From Sulfurimonas sp. (lineage in GTDB: Bacteria; Campylobacterota; Campylobacteria; Campylobacterales; Sulfurimonadaceae), in assembly GCA_022712845.1 (NCBI GenBank), contig JAFLJV010000223.1:1-6393 (forward strand): a stretch of DNA of 6,393 nt, given 5' to 3'. This document shows, piece by piece, positions 1 through 6,238 of this stretch (position 1 is the stretch's first letter; each line of letters opens with the position of its first letter). Both the position numbers and the translations under genes were made by a program. Below the pieces are notes generated by a model, which saw nothing but the letters and a program-made list of their open reading frames with translations, made no database searches and was not told the origin of the DNA.

Positions 1-5
1 ATATG

Positions 6-10
6 CTCCC
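6..10 (-). promoter_or_regulatory. Ribosome binding site of the next gene downstream of lptE (gene lies outside the window)
   Basis: Read on the minus strand, the lptE stop TAG runs directly into GGGAG, a good Shine-Dalgarno core, and only five more bases (CATAT) are visible before the edge. A start codon just beyond the window is therefore expected, so the operon continues past lptE. In related Campylobacterota I recall other genes, including folC, somewhere after lptE, but nothing of the coding sequence is visible here. Confidence 0.55.
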
Positions 11-537
11 TAATTATTTTTAGACCTAGCTCCCTCTGCAGAAACTTGTGCAATAAATGATCTAATTGCTCTTTGCGCACTAAAGTCAATTGCCTCAAAT
101 CTTTCTTGATCAGTTACAATTGCATTTGGAGCGACTGAAAAATCATAGTGACCAGTAGCTCTATATCCTTTTGACACACCATTATGGATACTGGTAATAC
201 TTAAGGAGATAGTCATTCTATACCCTACTATAAAACCATTTTCATCATAAACAATCGGTGTGGAAGATGGTGAACCCATACTTAAAACAAGATGTGTATC
301 TGAAACATTTTTACTAACCAAAGAAGCTTGAAAAACTTCTATTATTGCTCTATCTACAGCATCTTTAATAATTACAGTATTCTCTGGATCTTCAGAAGAA
401 ATAACTACACTTGTACTTATTTTTTCACCCATTGTATCACGAGAGAACTTAGCACTTGGCTTATATCCACATGCTGTTATCGCAGTAATTATAAAAATTG
501 ATAAAAAAACTTTTTTAATATTTAATAATTTATTCAT
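10..537 (-). CDS. lptE: LptE-like LPS-assembly lipoprotein
   Basis: This is a 175-residue outer-membrane lipoprotein. The N-terminus has basic residues (MNKLLNIKK), a hydrophobic stretch at about 10-22 and a lipobox I-T-A-C with Cys23 as the predicted lipidated residue. The Gly-Tyr-Lys-Pro that follows the Cys is typical of LptE. The rest alternates beta strands and a helix (about 57-72 and 144-165), which fits the LptE fold. In the family, LptE sits inside the LptD barrel and helps place lipopolysaccharide in the outer leaflet. The sequence is poorly conserved outside the lipobox, so the name rests on the lipobox, the size and the position after leuS, where LptE is usual in this group. The start lies two bases after the leuS stop, with AAGGG six bases upstream inside the last leuS codons, so translational coupling is likely. 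There is no separate promoter. No frameshift or truncation is seen. Confidence 0.85.
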   Translation of the reverse strand: MNKLLNIKKVFLSIFIITAITACGYKPSAKFSRDTMGEKISTSVVISSEDPENTVIIKDAVDRAIIEVFQASLVSKNVSDTHLVLSMGSPSSTPIVYDENGFIVGYRMTISLSITSIHNGVSKGYRATGHYDFSVAPNAIVTDQERFEAIDFSAQRAIRSFIAQVSAEGARSKNN

Positions 538-539
538 AA

Positions 540-2990
540 TTAACCCTTAACAACTAAGTTTACTAATTTTTTTGGAATTACAATCTCTTTAATTATAGTT
601 TTACCATCAAGCCATTTCGCGGCTTTTTCTTTAGCAAGTTCGATTATACTCTCTTTTGATTCATCAATAGCAATTTCTATCTCACATCTTCTTTTTCCAT
701 TAATTGAAACACCAAGAGTTACAGAATCTTCAACAAAAACTTCATCTAAAATTTTTTGAGCTTTTAGGTTGTTTAATGAAAAATATTTTTCACTTATTTC
801 ATGTGTAACATGAGGAATAATTGGCTCCATTATAGAACTAAGTATCCAATAACCTTCACTCCATACATCTGAATTATCTTGAACATTTAGAGCATTCATC
901 GCTTCCATAGTTCCAGCTATAAGTGTATTAAATGTGAATTTTTCATTATATACTTCATTTGCACGAACAAGAGCTTCGTAAACTTTTTTTCTTGCATATT
1001 TTTCATCTTTAGATAAATCTGCATGGTTAATACTAGGAATACTTTCACATACAACTACATTAGAACTTCTATCAAAAAATCTTTTTATAAACTTGTAAGC
1101 ACCCTCTACTGCATTGTCATTCCACTCTAACTCTTGAGTTGGAGGGGCGGCAAAAAGTATAAACAGTCTTGCTGTATCTGCTCCATACTTTTCTATAATT
1201 GCATCAGGGTCAACTGTATTTCCTTTAGACTTACTCATTTTAGCACCATCTTTAAGCACCATTCCCTGAGTAAGAAGATTATCAAAAGGTTCATCAAATT
1301 CGATATAACCTAAATCACGAAAAACTTTTGTAAAAAATCTTGCATATAAAAGATGAAGAATTGCATGTTCTATCCCACCAATATACTGATCAACACCCAT
1401 CCAGTATTTAGTTTGTTCTAATGAAAATGCTTCATTTTCCCAATTTTTTGGAGATGCGCAAAATCTTAAAAAGTACCAAGATGACTCAACAAAAGTATCC
1501 ATAGTATCAGTTTCACGAATTGCATCTTTACCACATTGTGAGCATTTACAATGTTTCCAAGTTGGGTGGTTATCAAGTGGATTACCCTCTCCTGTAATTT
1601 CAACATCTGATGGAAGAGCGATTGGAAGATTTTCTTTTTTCTCCATAACTAGACCACAATCATCACAATGAATGAATGGAATAGGAGCACCCCAATATCT
1701 TTGACGGCTAACTCCCCAATCTTTTAGTTTATAATTAGTAGTTTTTTTACCAATTTTATTTTCTTCAAAATATTTAATGATGTTATATTGAGATTTTTTA
1801 GAATTAAGTCCATCAAATTCGCCAGAGTTAAATAATTCTCCAACTTCAGTATATGCTTTATCTGATTCAGCTTCACCATCATATGGTTTAATAACTGCAT
1901 TTATCTCTAGACTATACTTTTTAGCAAAATCATAATCTCTGTCATCATGAGCAGGAACTGCCATAACAGCACCACTACCATAATCCATAAGAATAAAATT
2001 AGCTATCCAAACAGGTACTTTTTTACCAGTTAAAGGATGAATTACATCTAAGTCAAGTGAGATTCCACTTTTCTCTTTTTGTCTATCTATAGAAGATGTA
2101 CTTTTCATCTTCTTAATCTCTGCAACTTTTTCTTCACTTAAAAGATTATTTTCTATCATATAAGTTACTATGGCATGTTCAGGAGCTAAAGCCGTATAAC
2201 TAACGCCATAGATAGTATCAGGACGAGTTGTAAAAACATCAAAGCCCTTAAATTCATTGTCCAAAATGGACAATGAGTTATCATCAAAGAATAAATCAAA
2301 TGCAAGACCATTTGATTTTCCTATCCAATTTTCTTGCATAGTAAGAACTTGTTTAGGCCAACCACCATCAAGTTTTTTCAAATCATCTAAAAGCTCATCA
2401 GCATATTTAGTTATTTTGAAATAGTACTGATTCATATCTTTTTTTACGATTGGAGTATCACATCTCCAGCAACATCCATCAACTACTTGTTCGTTTGCTA
2501 AAACAGTTTTATCATTTGGACACCAGTTAAGAAGACCTTTTTCACGATATAAAAGACCTTTTTCAAACATATCTATGATGAAACTTTGCTCAAACTTAGT
2601 GTAAAGTTCATCACTTGTTGCTAATTCTCTTGTTTTTGAGAAAGAAAAACCAAGAGATTTAAATTCACCTTTCATATACTCTATATTGTCATAAGTCCAT
2701 GTTTTAGGATTAGCATTGTTTTTTATAGCTGCATTTTCAGCAGGCATTCCAAAACTATCAAAACCTATAGGGTGAAGAACATTTAAACCTTGTTGTCTAT
2801 GGTACCTTGCAAATGCATCACTAATTGAGTAGTTTCTCACATGACCCATATGTAAGCGTCCACTTGGAAATGGGAACATACTTAATATATATTTTTTTTC
2901 TTTTGTAAAATCATCACTAGGCTCGAAACTTTTATTTTCTTCCCAGTATTTTTGCCATTTTTTTTCTATACCTGACGCATCATATTCCAA
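540..2990 (-). CDS. leuS: Leucyl-tRNA synthetase, TTG start
   Basis: This 816-residue class Ia aminoacyl-tRNA synthetase charges tRNA-Leu with leucine in the cytoplasm. Visible landmarks in order: the N-terminal IEKKWQKYW block (8-16); the HIGH-type motif HMGH (47-50); a first cysteine cluster (C157, C173, C174, C177); WIGKS (222-226); the CP1 editing domain with the threonine-rich TTRPDT (254-259) and the AHDDRD segment (347-352); a second cysteine cluster (C442, C445, C481, C483, C486) before [13 protein letters not shown] (495-507); the KMSKS loop (584-588); then the helical anticodon-binding domain and a C-terminal domain ending in KG. It is slightly shorter than the E. coli enzyme (860). 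All catalytic and editing motifs are present. The start is TTG at 2990-2988. A stop codon in the same frame lies immediately upstream, and TAGGA sits eight bases before it. The next in-frame Met (38) would remove the conserved N-terminus. A perfect hairpin lies inside the gene at 2254-2276. Confidence 0.98.
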   Translation of the reverse strand: MEYDASGIEKKWQKYWEENKSFEPSDDFTKEKKYILSMFPFPSGRLHMGHVRNYSISDAFARYHRQQGLNVLHPIGFDSFGMPAENAAIKNNANPKTWTYDNIEYMKGEFKSLGFSFSKTRELATSDELYTKFEQSFIIDMFEKGLLYREKGLLNWCPNDKTVLANEQVVDGCCWRCDTPIVKKDMNQYYFKITKYADELLDDLKKLDGGWPKQVLTMQENWIGKSNGLAFDLFFDDNSLSILDNEFKGFDVFTTRPDTIYGVSYTALAPEHAIVTYMIENNLLSEEKVAEIKKMKSTSSIDRQKEKSGISLDLDVIHPLTGKKVPVWIANFILMDYGSGAVMAVPAHDDRDYDFAKKYSLEINAVIKPYDGEAESDKAYTEVGELFNSGEFDGLNSKKSQYNIIKYFEENKIGKKTTNYKLKDWGVSRQRYWGAPIPFIHCDDCGLVMEKKENLPIALPSDVEITGEGNPLDNHPTWKHCKCSQCGKDAIRETDTMDTFVESSWYFLRFCASPKNWENEAFSLEQTKYWMGVDQYIGGIEHAILHLLYARFFTKVFRDLGYIEFDEPFDNLLTQGMVLKDGAKMSKSKGNTVDPDAIIEKYGADTARLFILFAAPPTQELEWNDNAVEGAYKFIKRFFDRSSNVVVCESIPSINHADLSKDEKYARKKVYEALVRANEVYNEKFTFNTLIAGTMEAMNALNVQDNSDVWSEGYWILSSIMEPIIPHVTHEISEKYFSLNNLKAQKILDEVFVEDSVTLGVSINGKRRCEIEIAIDESKESIIELAKEKAAKWLDGKTIIKEIVIPKKLVNLVVKG
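2254..2276 (-). repeat. Perfect 10-bp inverted repeat inside leuS
   Basis: TCATTGTCCA and TGGACAATGA are exact reverse complements separated by three bases. The structure covers leuS codons 239-246 (Ser-Leu-Ser-Ile-Leu-Asp-Asn-Glu), just before the TTRPDT editing motif. It would form a strong stem in either strand's RNA. Whether it is an inserted element or chance cannot be decided from this window alone. Confidence 0.7.
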
Positions 2991-2998
2991 TTAAAGAT

Positions 2999-3003
2999 TC
3001 CTA
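2999..3003 (-). promoter_or_regulatory. Ribosome binding site that fixes the TTG start of leuS
   Basis: On the minus strand TAGGA lies eight bases upstream of the TTG at 2990-2988. The codon just before TTG in the same frame is TAA, so translation cannot begin further upstream in this frame. The site, the blocked frame and the conserved LeuRS N-terminus agree on TTG. Confidence 0.75.
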
Positions 3004-3021
3004 ATATATAAAATTATTTTT

Positions 3022-3038
3022 GACTCCGTAAAGGAGTC
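3022..3038 (-). repeat. Perfect 6-bp hairpin in the leuS leader
   Basis: GACTCC and GGAGTC flank a five-base loop (TTTAC on the minus strand). The hairpin lies in the 87-base spacer between the DUF6394-like gene and leuS, 31 bases upstream of the leuS start. On the transcribed strand the stem is followed by AAAAATAATTTT, not by an immediate T-run, so it does not look like a normal intrinsic terminator for these genes. A role in RNA stability, processing or attenuation is possible but not shown. Confidence 0.5.
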
Positions 3039-3077
3039 TAGTTTTAGTAAGTAAAGTGATTTTAATGTTAAAAATAG

Positions 3078-3416
3078 CTAATATTCATCGCGATTTTTCA
3101 AACTCTCTATATAGACAAGACCAACAGAAAAAAGATTTGCAATTAATGCTCCAATTGCTAAGGCTATAGCTGTTTCTAAATCCCCAACAACTTCTAGATA
3201 GATAAAGGCTGGAATAAGATGTAAATCAGCTACTAAAGATGAAGCTAAAAGTTCAGCTGAAAGAAGATTTCTAACACCGATTTTTAAAAATGTAGAAACT
3301 AAATTTAAACTCGCAGCAACAAAGAGTGCAACCGCACTATGTTCATATAAAAATCCCGCTATTGATGTTAAACTCATCAACGAGAAAAATACATATATTA
3401 CCTTACCCCAATCCAT
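3078..3416 (-). CDS. Uncharacterised polytopic inner-membrane protein, DUF6394-like
   Basis: This 112-residue protein is mostly hydrophobic. Likely membrane segments lie at about 4-22, 28-46, 60-75 and 82-104, and a charged C-terminus (ESLKNRDEY) follows. Between segments two and three is a polar, conserved-looking stretch (KIGVRNLLSAELLAS, 45-59), with a further AD-HLIPAF block at 63-71. From memory this matches the small family DUF6394, found in Campylobacterota near leuS; I have not been able to verify that. No catalytic motif is recognised and no function is proposed. The start ATG has TAAGG seven bases upstream. A strong -10 box about 28 bases before the ATG suggests this is the first gene of the transcript that includes leuS and lptE. 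It lacks a signal peptide cleavage site. That it is a real gene is nearly certain from its codon pattern, ribosome binding site and coherent membrane topology. Confidence 0.9.
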   Translation of the reverse strand: MDWGKVIYVFFSLMSLTSIAGFLYEHSAVALFVAASLNLVSTFLKIGVRNLLSAELLASSLVADLHLIPAFIYLEVVGDLETAIALAIGALIANLFSVGLVYIESLKNRDEY

Positions 3417-3423
3417 ACAAACA

Positions 3424-3428
3424 CCTTA
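3424..3428 (-). promoter_or_regulatory. Ribosome binding site of the DUF6394-like gene
   Basis: TAAGG on the minus strand lies seven bases upstream of the ATG at 3416-3414, which supports that start. Confidence 0.65.
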
Positions 3429-3443
3429 CATTAAATTATGTAG

Positions 3444-3480
3444 ATTATACTATAAAATATCTTAAGCAGTAACTCAATAT
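3444..3480 (-). promoter_or_regulatory. Likely sigma-70-type promoter for DUF6394-like gene, leuS and lptE
   Basis: A perfect TATAAT -10 hexamer on the minus strand occupies 3449-3444, preceded by T-rich sequence (ATATTTTATAG). No well-spaced -35 box is seen: TTGAGT lies 22 bases upstream, too far. Epsilonproteobacterial housekeeping promoters commonly lack a strong -35 and rely on the -10 plus periodic T-rich sequence, so this fits. Transcription would start near 3437 and leave a leader of about 20 bases that contains the TAAGG ribosome binding site. Confidence 0.6.
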
Positions 3481-3502
3481 TTCTTTCTAAATTATACTAT
3501 AA
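3444..3502 (-). repeat. Pair of 12-bp direct repeats carrying the two -10 boxes
   Basis: The plus-strand sequence ATTATACTATAA occurs at 3444-3455 and again at 3491-3502, offset by exactly 47 bases. On the minus strand each copy reads TTATAGTATAAT and so carries TATAAT. The match extends to 15 positions with one mismatch if the flanking TA is counted. One copy overlaps the last codons and stop of the 63-residue gene, and the other is in the intergenic gap. Confidence 0.7.
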
Positions 3503-3517
3503 TTCTTCTTCGTGCAA
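3491..3517 (-). promoter_or_regulatory. Possible second, upstream promoter overlapping the end of the 63-aa gene
   Basis: A second TATAAT lies at 3496-3491, inside a copy of the same 12-base element that holds the downstream -10 box. TTGCAC at 3517-3512 could act as a -35 but the spacer is only 15 bases. The -10 begins directly after the stop codon of the 63-residue gene. This is weaker evidence than the downstream site. Confidence 0.35.
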
Positions 3518-3688
3518 TTTTTCATGTATAAAATAATAAAAAAACATTAATGGGGGAACAAAGACGATCCCTATTCTCCAAAAAACCTTTTCTTTATCAT
3601 CTTTAAATTTTTTTGTAAATATTAAATATGCTGAGTATATCCAGAGTGATATAAATACAATAATTACTACGATATTACCATCTGACAT
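3497..3688 (-). CDS. 63-residue two-helix membrane protein, unknown function
   Basis: I do not recognise this gene. The protein has a short N-terminus, a first hydrophobic segment at about 5-24, a strongly charged loop (KKFKDDKEK, 26-34), a second segment at about 38-54 containing a Pro-Pro pair and an aromatic FFYYF run, and an acidic C-terminus (EKLHEEEL). Charge distribution suggests the basic loop is cytoplasmic with both termini outside, but the loop is mixed and this is uncertain. The second segment has a loose resemblance to the small two-helix PLDc_N-type membrane domains; that is only an impression. The ATG at 3688 is chosen because AAAGGA lies six bases upstream, overlapping the secF stop TAA, while a longer reading from 3778 would run through secF coding sequence. 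The ten-base gap to secF indicates co-transcription and probably coupled translation with the Sec genes. Confidence 0.8.
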   Translation of the reverse strand: MSDGNIVVIIVFISLWIYSAYLIFTKKFKDDKEKVFWRIGIVFVPPLMFFYYFIHEKLHEEEL

Positions 3689-3694
3689 AATTTT

Positions 3695-3700
3695 TCCTTT
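3695..3700 (-). promoter_or_regulatory. Ribosome binding site that sets the start of the 63-aa gene
   Basis: AAAGGA on the minus strand overlaps the last two bases of the secF stop codon and lies six bases before the ATG at 3688-3686. It argues for the short 63-residue product over a 93-residue one extending into secF. Confidence 0.7.
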
Positions 3701-4670
3701 ACATAGTTCCTGATTCAAATTGGTCACGCATTCTTTGTTTATCCGCTTCTCTTTTTGCACGTGCTGCAAGTTTGACATGATATTTCTTTACATCAAATCC
3801 AAATGCAAGTAAGATTGGTGAAGCAACAAAAATTGAAGAATATGTTCCAACTACTATACCTACTAAAAGTGTAAATGCAAATGCATGAATAATCTCACCA
3901 CCAAACATAAAGAGTGTAAATACAACAAAGAAAGTTGTAAGTGAAGTTAGAGTTGTTCTTGCTAATGTTCTTGTAATTGATTCATCAATAATATCTGAAA
4001 GCTTAGAACCTCTACCATTTGTAACACCCTCACGGATACGGTCAAATACGATGATAGTATCATTTAGTGAATAACCAAGTATGGTTAAAAGAGCAGCTAA
4101 TACATCAAGATTTACATCAAGTCCAACAAGTGTAATAGCTCCAAGTGCAATAGATACATCATGAACTAAGGCGATAATAGATGCAACTGCAAATCTCCAC
4201 TCGAACCTAAATGCAACATAGATTAAGATACCAATCATGGCTAAAATAAGAGACATAATCCCTTTCTCTTTTAACTCAGCACCAACTGTAGGACCAACTA
4301 TATCAACACGACGAATCTCAAATTCACCAGTACCTTTTAATGCTTCTCGTGTAATATCACCAACATCAACAGTTACACTTCCACTTGTACTCTTCATTCG
4401 AATTACAACTTCTTGGGGCGAGCCAAACTCAGTGATAGATGAACCTTTAAAAATTTCATTTTCTTTTAATTTTGCTCTCATAGCATCAATTGGTGCGGCG
4501 GTGTCATACTTAACTTGAACTATTGTTCCACCAGCAAAATCAACACCATAATTTAAACCTTTTGTTGCAAGAAGTGCAAAAGAGGCTAAAACCAAAATTA
4601 TTGAAAAAATCATTCCAAATTTTGACCTACCCATAAAATTAAAGGTTTTTGTATATTTAAAAAATTCCAT
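3699..4670 (-). CDS. secF: Protein translocase subunit SecF
   Basis: This 323-residue inner-membrane protein pairs with SecD in the proton-driven SecDF complex, which pulls preproteins out of SecYEG on the periplasmic side. It has a first membrane helix at about 18-37, then the family motif GVDFAGGT (42-49), a small periplasmic domain (about 50-125), VGPTVGAEL (125-133) and five further helices (about 137-153, 160-180, 187-207, 241-257, 264-288). The segment with GYSLNDTIIVFDRIRE (199-214) holds the Asp linked to proton transfer in the family, and TRTLARTTLTSLTT (233-246) carries the conserved Arg helix. A basic cytoplasmic tail follows. Its length matches typical SecF. The ATG at 4670 is preferred over one at 4694: AAGGG lies six bases upstream, it starts two bases after the secD stop, and MEFFKYTKTFNFM is a typical SecF N-terminus. 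Coupled translation with secD is likely. Confidence 0.97.
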   Translation of the reverse strand: MEFFKYTKTFNFMGRSKFGMIFSIILVLASFALLATKGLNYGVDFAGGTIVQVKYDTAAPIDAMRAKLKENEIFKGSSITEFGSPQEVVIRMKSTSGSVTVDVGDITREALKGTGEFEIRRVDIVGPTVGAELKEKGIMSLILAMIGILIYVAFRFEWRFAVASIIALVHDVSIALGAITLVGLDVNLDVLAALLTILGYSLNDTIIVFDRIREGVTNGRGSKLSDIIDESITRTLARTTLTSLTTFFVVFTLFMFGGEIIHAFAFTLLVGIVVGTYSSIFVASPILLAFGFDVKKYHVKLAARAKREADKQRMRDQFESGTM

Positions 4671-4672
4671 AA

Positions 4673-6238
4673 TTAACCCTTGATTCCAAACCATAAACGG
4701 TTATTTTTACTTTTAGCAATTCTCTTCTCTAATATCTGATAAACACCATGTGTTCCAAGGATAGCCGTTAGCATTGAAGCTAAAATACCAATACTAATAG
4801 TTATAGCAAAACCTTTAATAGCACCTGTTCCATATGCATAAAGAACAACTGCTGCAATTAGTGTAGTAATATTTGCATCCAAAATTGCACGCATAGCATT
4901 TGCATAACCATCTTCTATAGCTTTATGTATAGAGACACCTTTATATACAAGCTCTCTAATTCGCTCAGAGATAATAACATTAGCATCAACTGCCATACCG
5001 ACGGTTAAAACTATACCTGCCATACCAGGAAGTGTTAGAGTTGCTCCAAAGAGAGACATAACTGCTAAAATAATAAATAAGTTGGCTATTAAAGCAAGGT
5101 TCGCAATAATTCCAGCAACTCTATAATAAATAACCATAAAAATAATTACTAAGATGAAACCACCAATTAGTGCAATCATACTAGCTTTAATACTATCAGC
5201 ACCAAGACTTGGTCCAACTGAGCGTTTTTCCATCAAATAAATTGGAGCTAAAAGTGAACCCGAACGAAGAGCTATAGATAAATCTTTTGCTTCTAAAACA
5301 GTATAGTCACCAGAAATTTGACCACTACCACCACCAATACGCTCATTGATAACTGGAGCAGAATAAACTTTTCCATCAAGAACAACAGCTAAATGATTTC
5401 CAACATTTTTACCTGTAAAATCTCCAAATATCTCAGCACCTTCTGCATTTAATTTAAAATTAATTAGAGGGCGATTATTTTGATCAAATCCCATAGATGC
5501 ATCAGTAAGCATAGAGCCATCAAGAATTGGAATCTCATGAACGATATGTTTAATTCTAGGATCTTTAGCGTCTGGTAAGATAACATCACCATACTCAGCA
5601 GCATCTTCATCACTCATAGTATATACACGACCTGATCTATCTTCATCAACAGCCATAAGTTCGAGTTTTGCAGCACGAGAGATAAGCTCACGTGCTCGTT
5701 GCTCTTCTTCTTGAGTTTTAATACCTGCTAATTGAACAAGAATCTTTTCTTCACCTTGACGAGCAACGACTGGTTCAGTTAATCCAAACTGATCAAGTCT
5801 ATTTCTAATAGTTTCTATCGCTTGACTTATGGCTTCTTTTTCTGTTCTTATTACCTCTTCATCACTAAGCTTTAGTGAAACATTCTCAGCATCAACTACT
5901 ACGATAGCACCTTCGATTTCTGCTAAAAATTCTTTAATTACAGGGGTGTCATCACTATCTAAAAGAATAAATGATATAGCATTTTCATCAAAATTAAGAG
6001 AATCTATTAAGATATCATTTTTCTCACCAAAGTATTTTATACTTGCAGTAATCGATTTTATTCGAGATTTTACAGCTTCTTGGGTTTTTACACCAAGAAG
6101 CATATGGAGTCCACCTTGTAAATCAAGCCCTAATGTAATTTTTTTTCCACTTTCTGTCTGAAGTAATGATGGAATAGAAAAAAAGATACCAAAAATTATA
6201 GCAAGAGCAAATATAACTATGCGATAATTAAGCTTCAT
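4673..6238 (-). CDS. secD: Protein translocase subunit SecD
   Basis: SecD is the large subunit of the SecDF proton-driven protein export complex in the inner membrane. Counted from the 6238 start (521 residues), it has an N-terminal helix at about 6-26, the signature LGLDLQGG (36-43), a large periplasmic region (about 45-335) ending in EKRSVGPSLGADSI, then five helices from about 352 to 498. GMAVDANVIISERIRE (414-429) contains the conserved Asp involved in proton transfer, and DANITTL (455-461) is also characteristic. The length is shorter than E. coli SecD (about 615) but usual for this group. Two starts are possible: ATG at 6244 (MRMKLNYR) and ATG at 6238 (MKLNYR). I prefer 6238 because AGAAAG lies seven bases before it but only one base before the 6244 codon. 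The gene overlaps yajC by 11 bases (17 with the longer start) and ends two bases before secF. Confidence 0.97.
   Translation of the reverse strand: MKLNYRIVIFALAIIFGIFFSIPSLLQTESGKKITLGLDLQGGLHMLLGVKTQEAVKSRIKSITASIKYFGEKNDILIDSLNFDENAISFILLDSDDTPVIKEFLAEIEGAIVVVDAENVSLKLSDEEVIRTEKEAISQAIETIRNRLDQFGLTEPVVARQGEEKILVQLAGIKTQEEEQRARELISRAAKLELMAVDEDRSGRVYTMSDEDAAEYGDVILPDAKDPRIKHIVHEIPILDGSMLTDASMGFDQNNRPLINFKLNAEGAEIFGDFTGKNVGNHLAVVLDGKVYSAPVINERIGGGSGQISGDYTVLEAKDLSIALRSGSLLAPIYLMEKRSVGPSLGADSIKASMIALIGGFILVIIFMVIYYRVAGIIANLALIANLFIILAVMSLFGATLTLPGMAGIVLTVGMAVDANVIISERIRELVYKGVSIHKAIEDGYANAMRAILDANITTLIAAVVLYAYGTGAIKGFAITISIGILASMLTAILGTHGVYQILEKRIAKSKNNRLWFGIKG

Noticed and set aside
2892..2965. 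Two runs of eight A (coding strand) early in leuS as contingency or phase-variable tracts
   Set aside because: The runs at 2892-2899 and 2958-2965 encode Glu/Lys codons in a very AT-rich gene. An essential enzyme is an unlikely phase-variable target, and the frame is intact.
3022..3038. GACTCC/GGAGTC hairpin as a Rho-independent terminator
   Set aside because: The stem is only six base pairs, and on the minus strand it is followed by A residues rather than a T-run. On the plus strand no gene ends here, and the following TAGTTTTAG is a poor T-tract.
3689..3778. N-terminal extension of the 63-residue protein to an upstream ATG
   Set aside because: The extra 30 codons overlap the end of secF in another frame and are polar and unlike the rest, while AAAGGA is correctly placed for the inner ATG at 3688.
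4237..4518. 93-codon open frame on the plus strand
   Set aside because: It lies wholly inside secF on the opposite strand, has no recognisable ribosome binding site or protein family features, and its composition is what the antisense of a conserved gene gives.
4671..4694. N-terminal extension of SecF by eight residues
   Set aside because: The added residues come from secD coding sequence. The inner ATG at 4670 has AAGGG at six bases and gives the usual SecF N-terminus.
5862..5878. Seven-bp inverted repeat TCACTAA/TTAGTGA inside secD
   Set aside because: It is short, AT-rich and within coding sequence, so chance explains it; nothing else marks it as an element.
5829..6161. 110-codon open frame on the plus strand
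   Set aside because: It is antisense to the secD periplasmic region. The Ser-rich low-complexity product is typical of a shadow frame.
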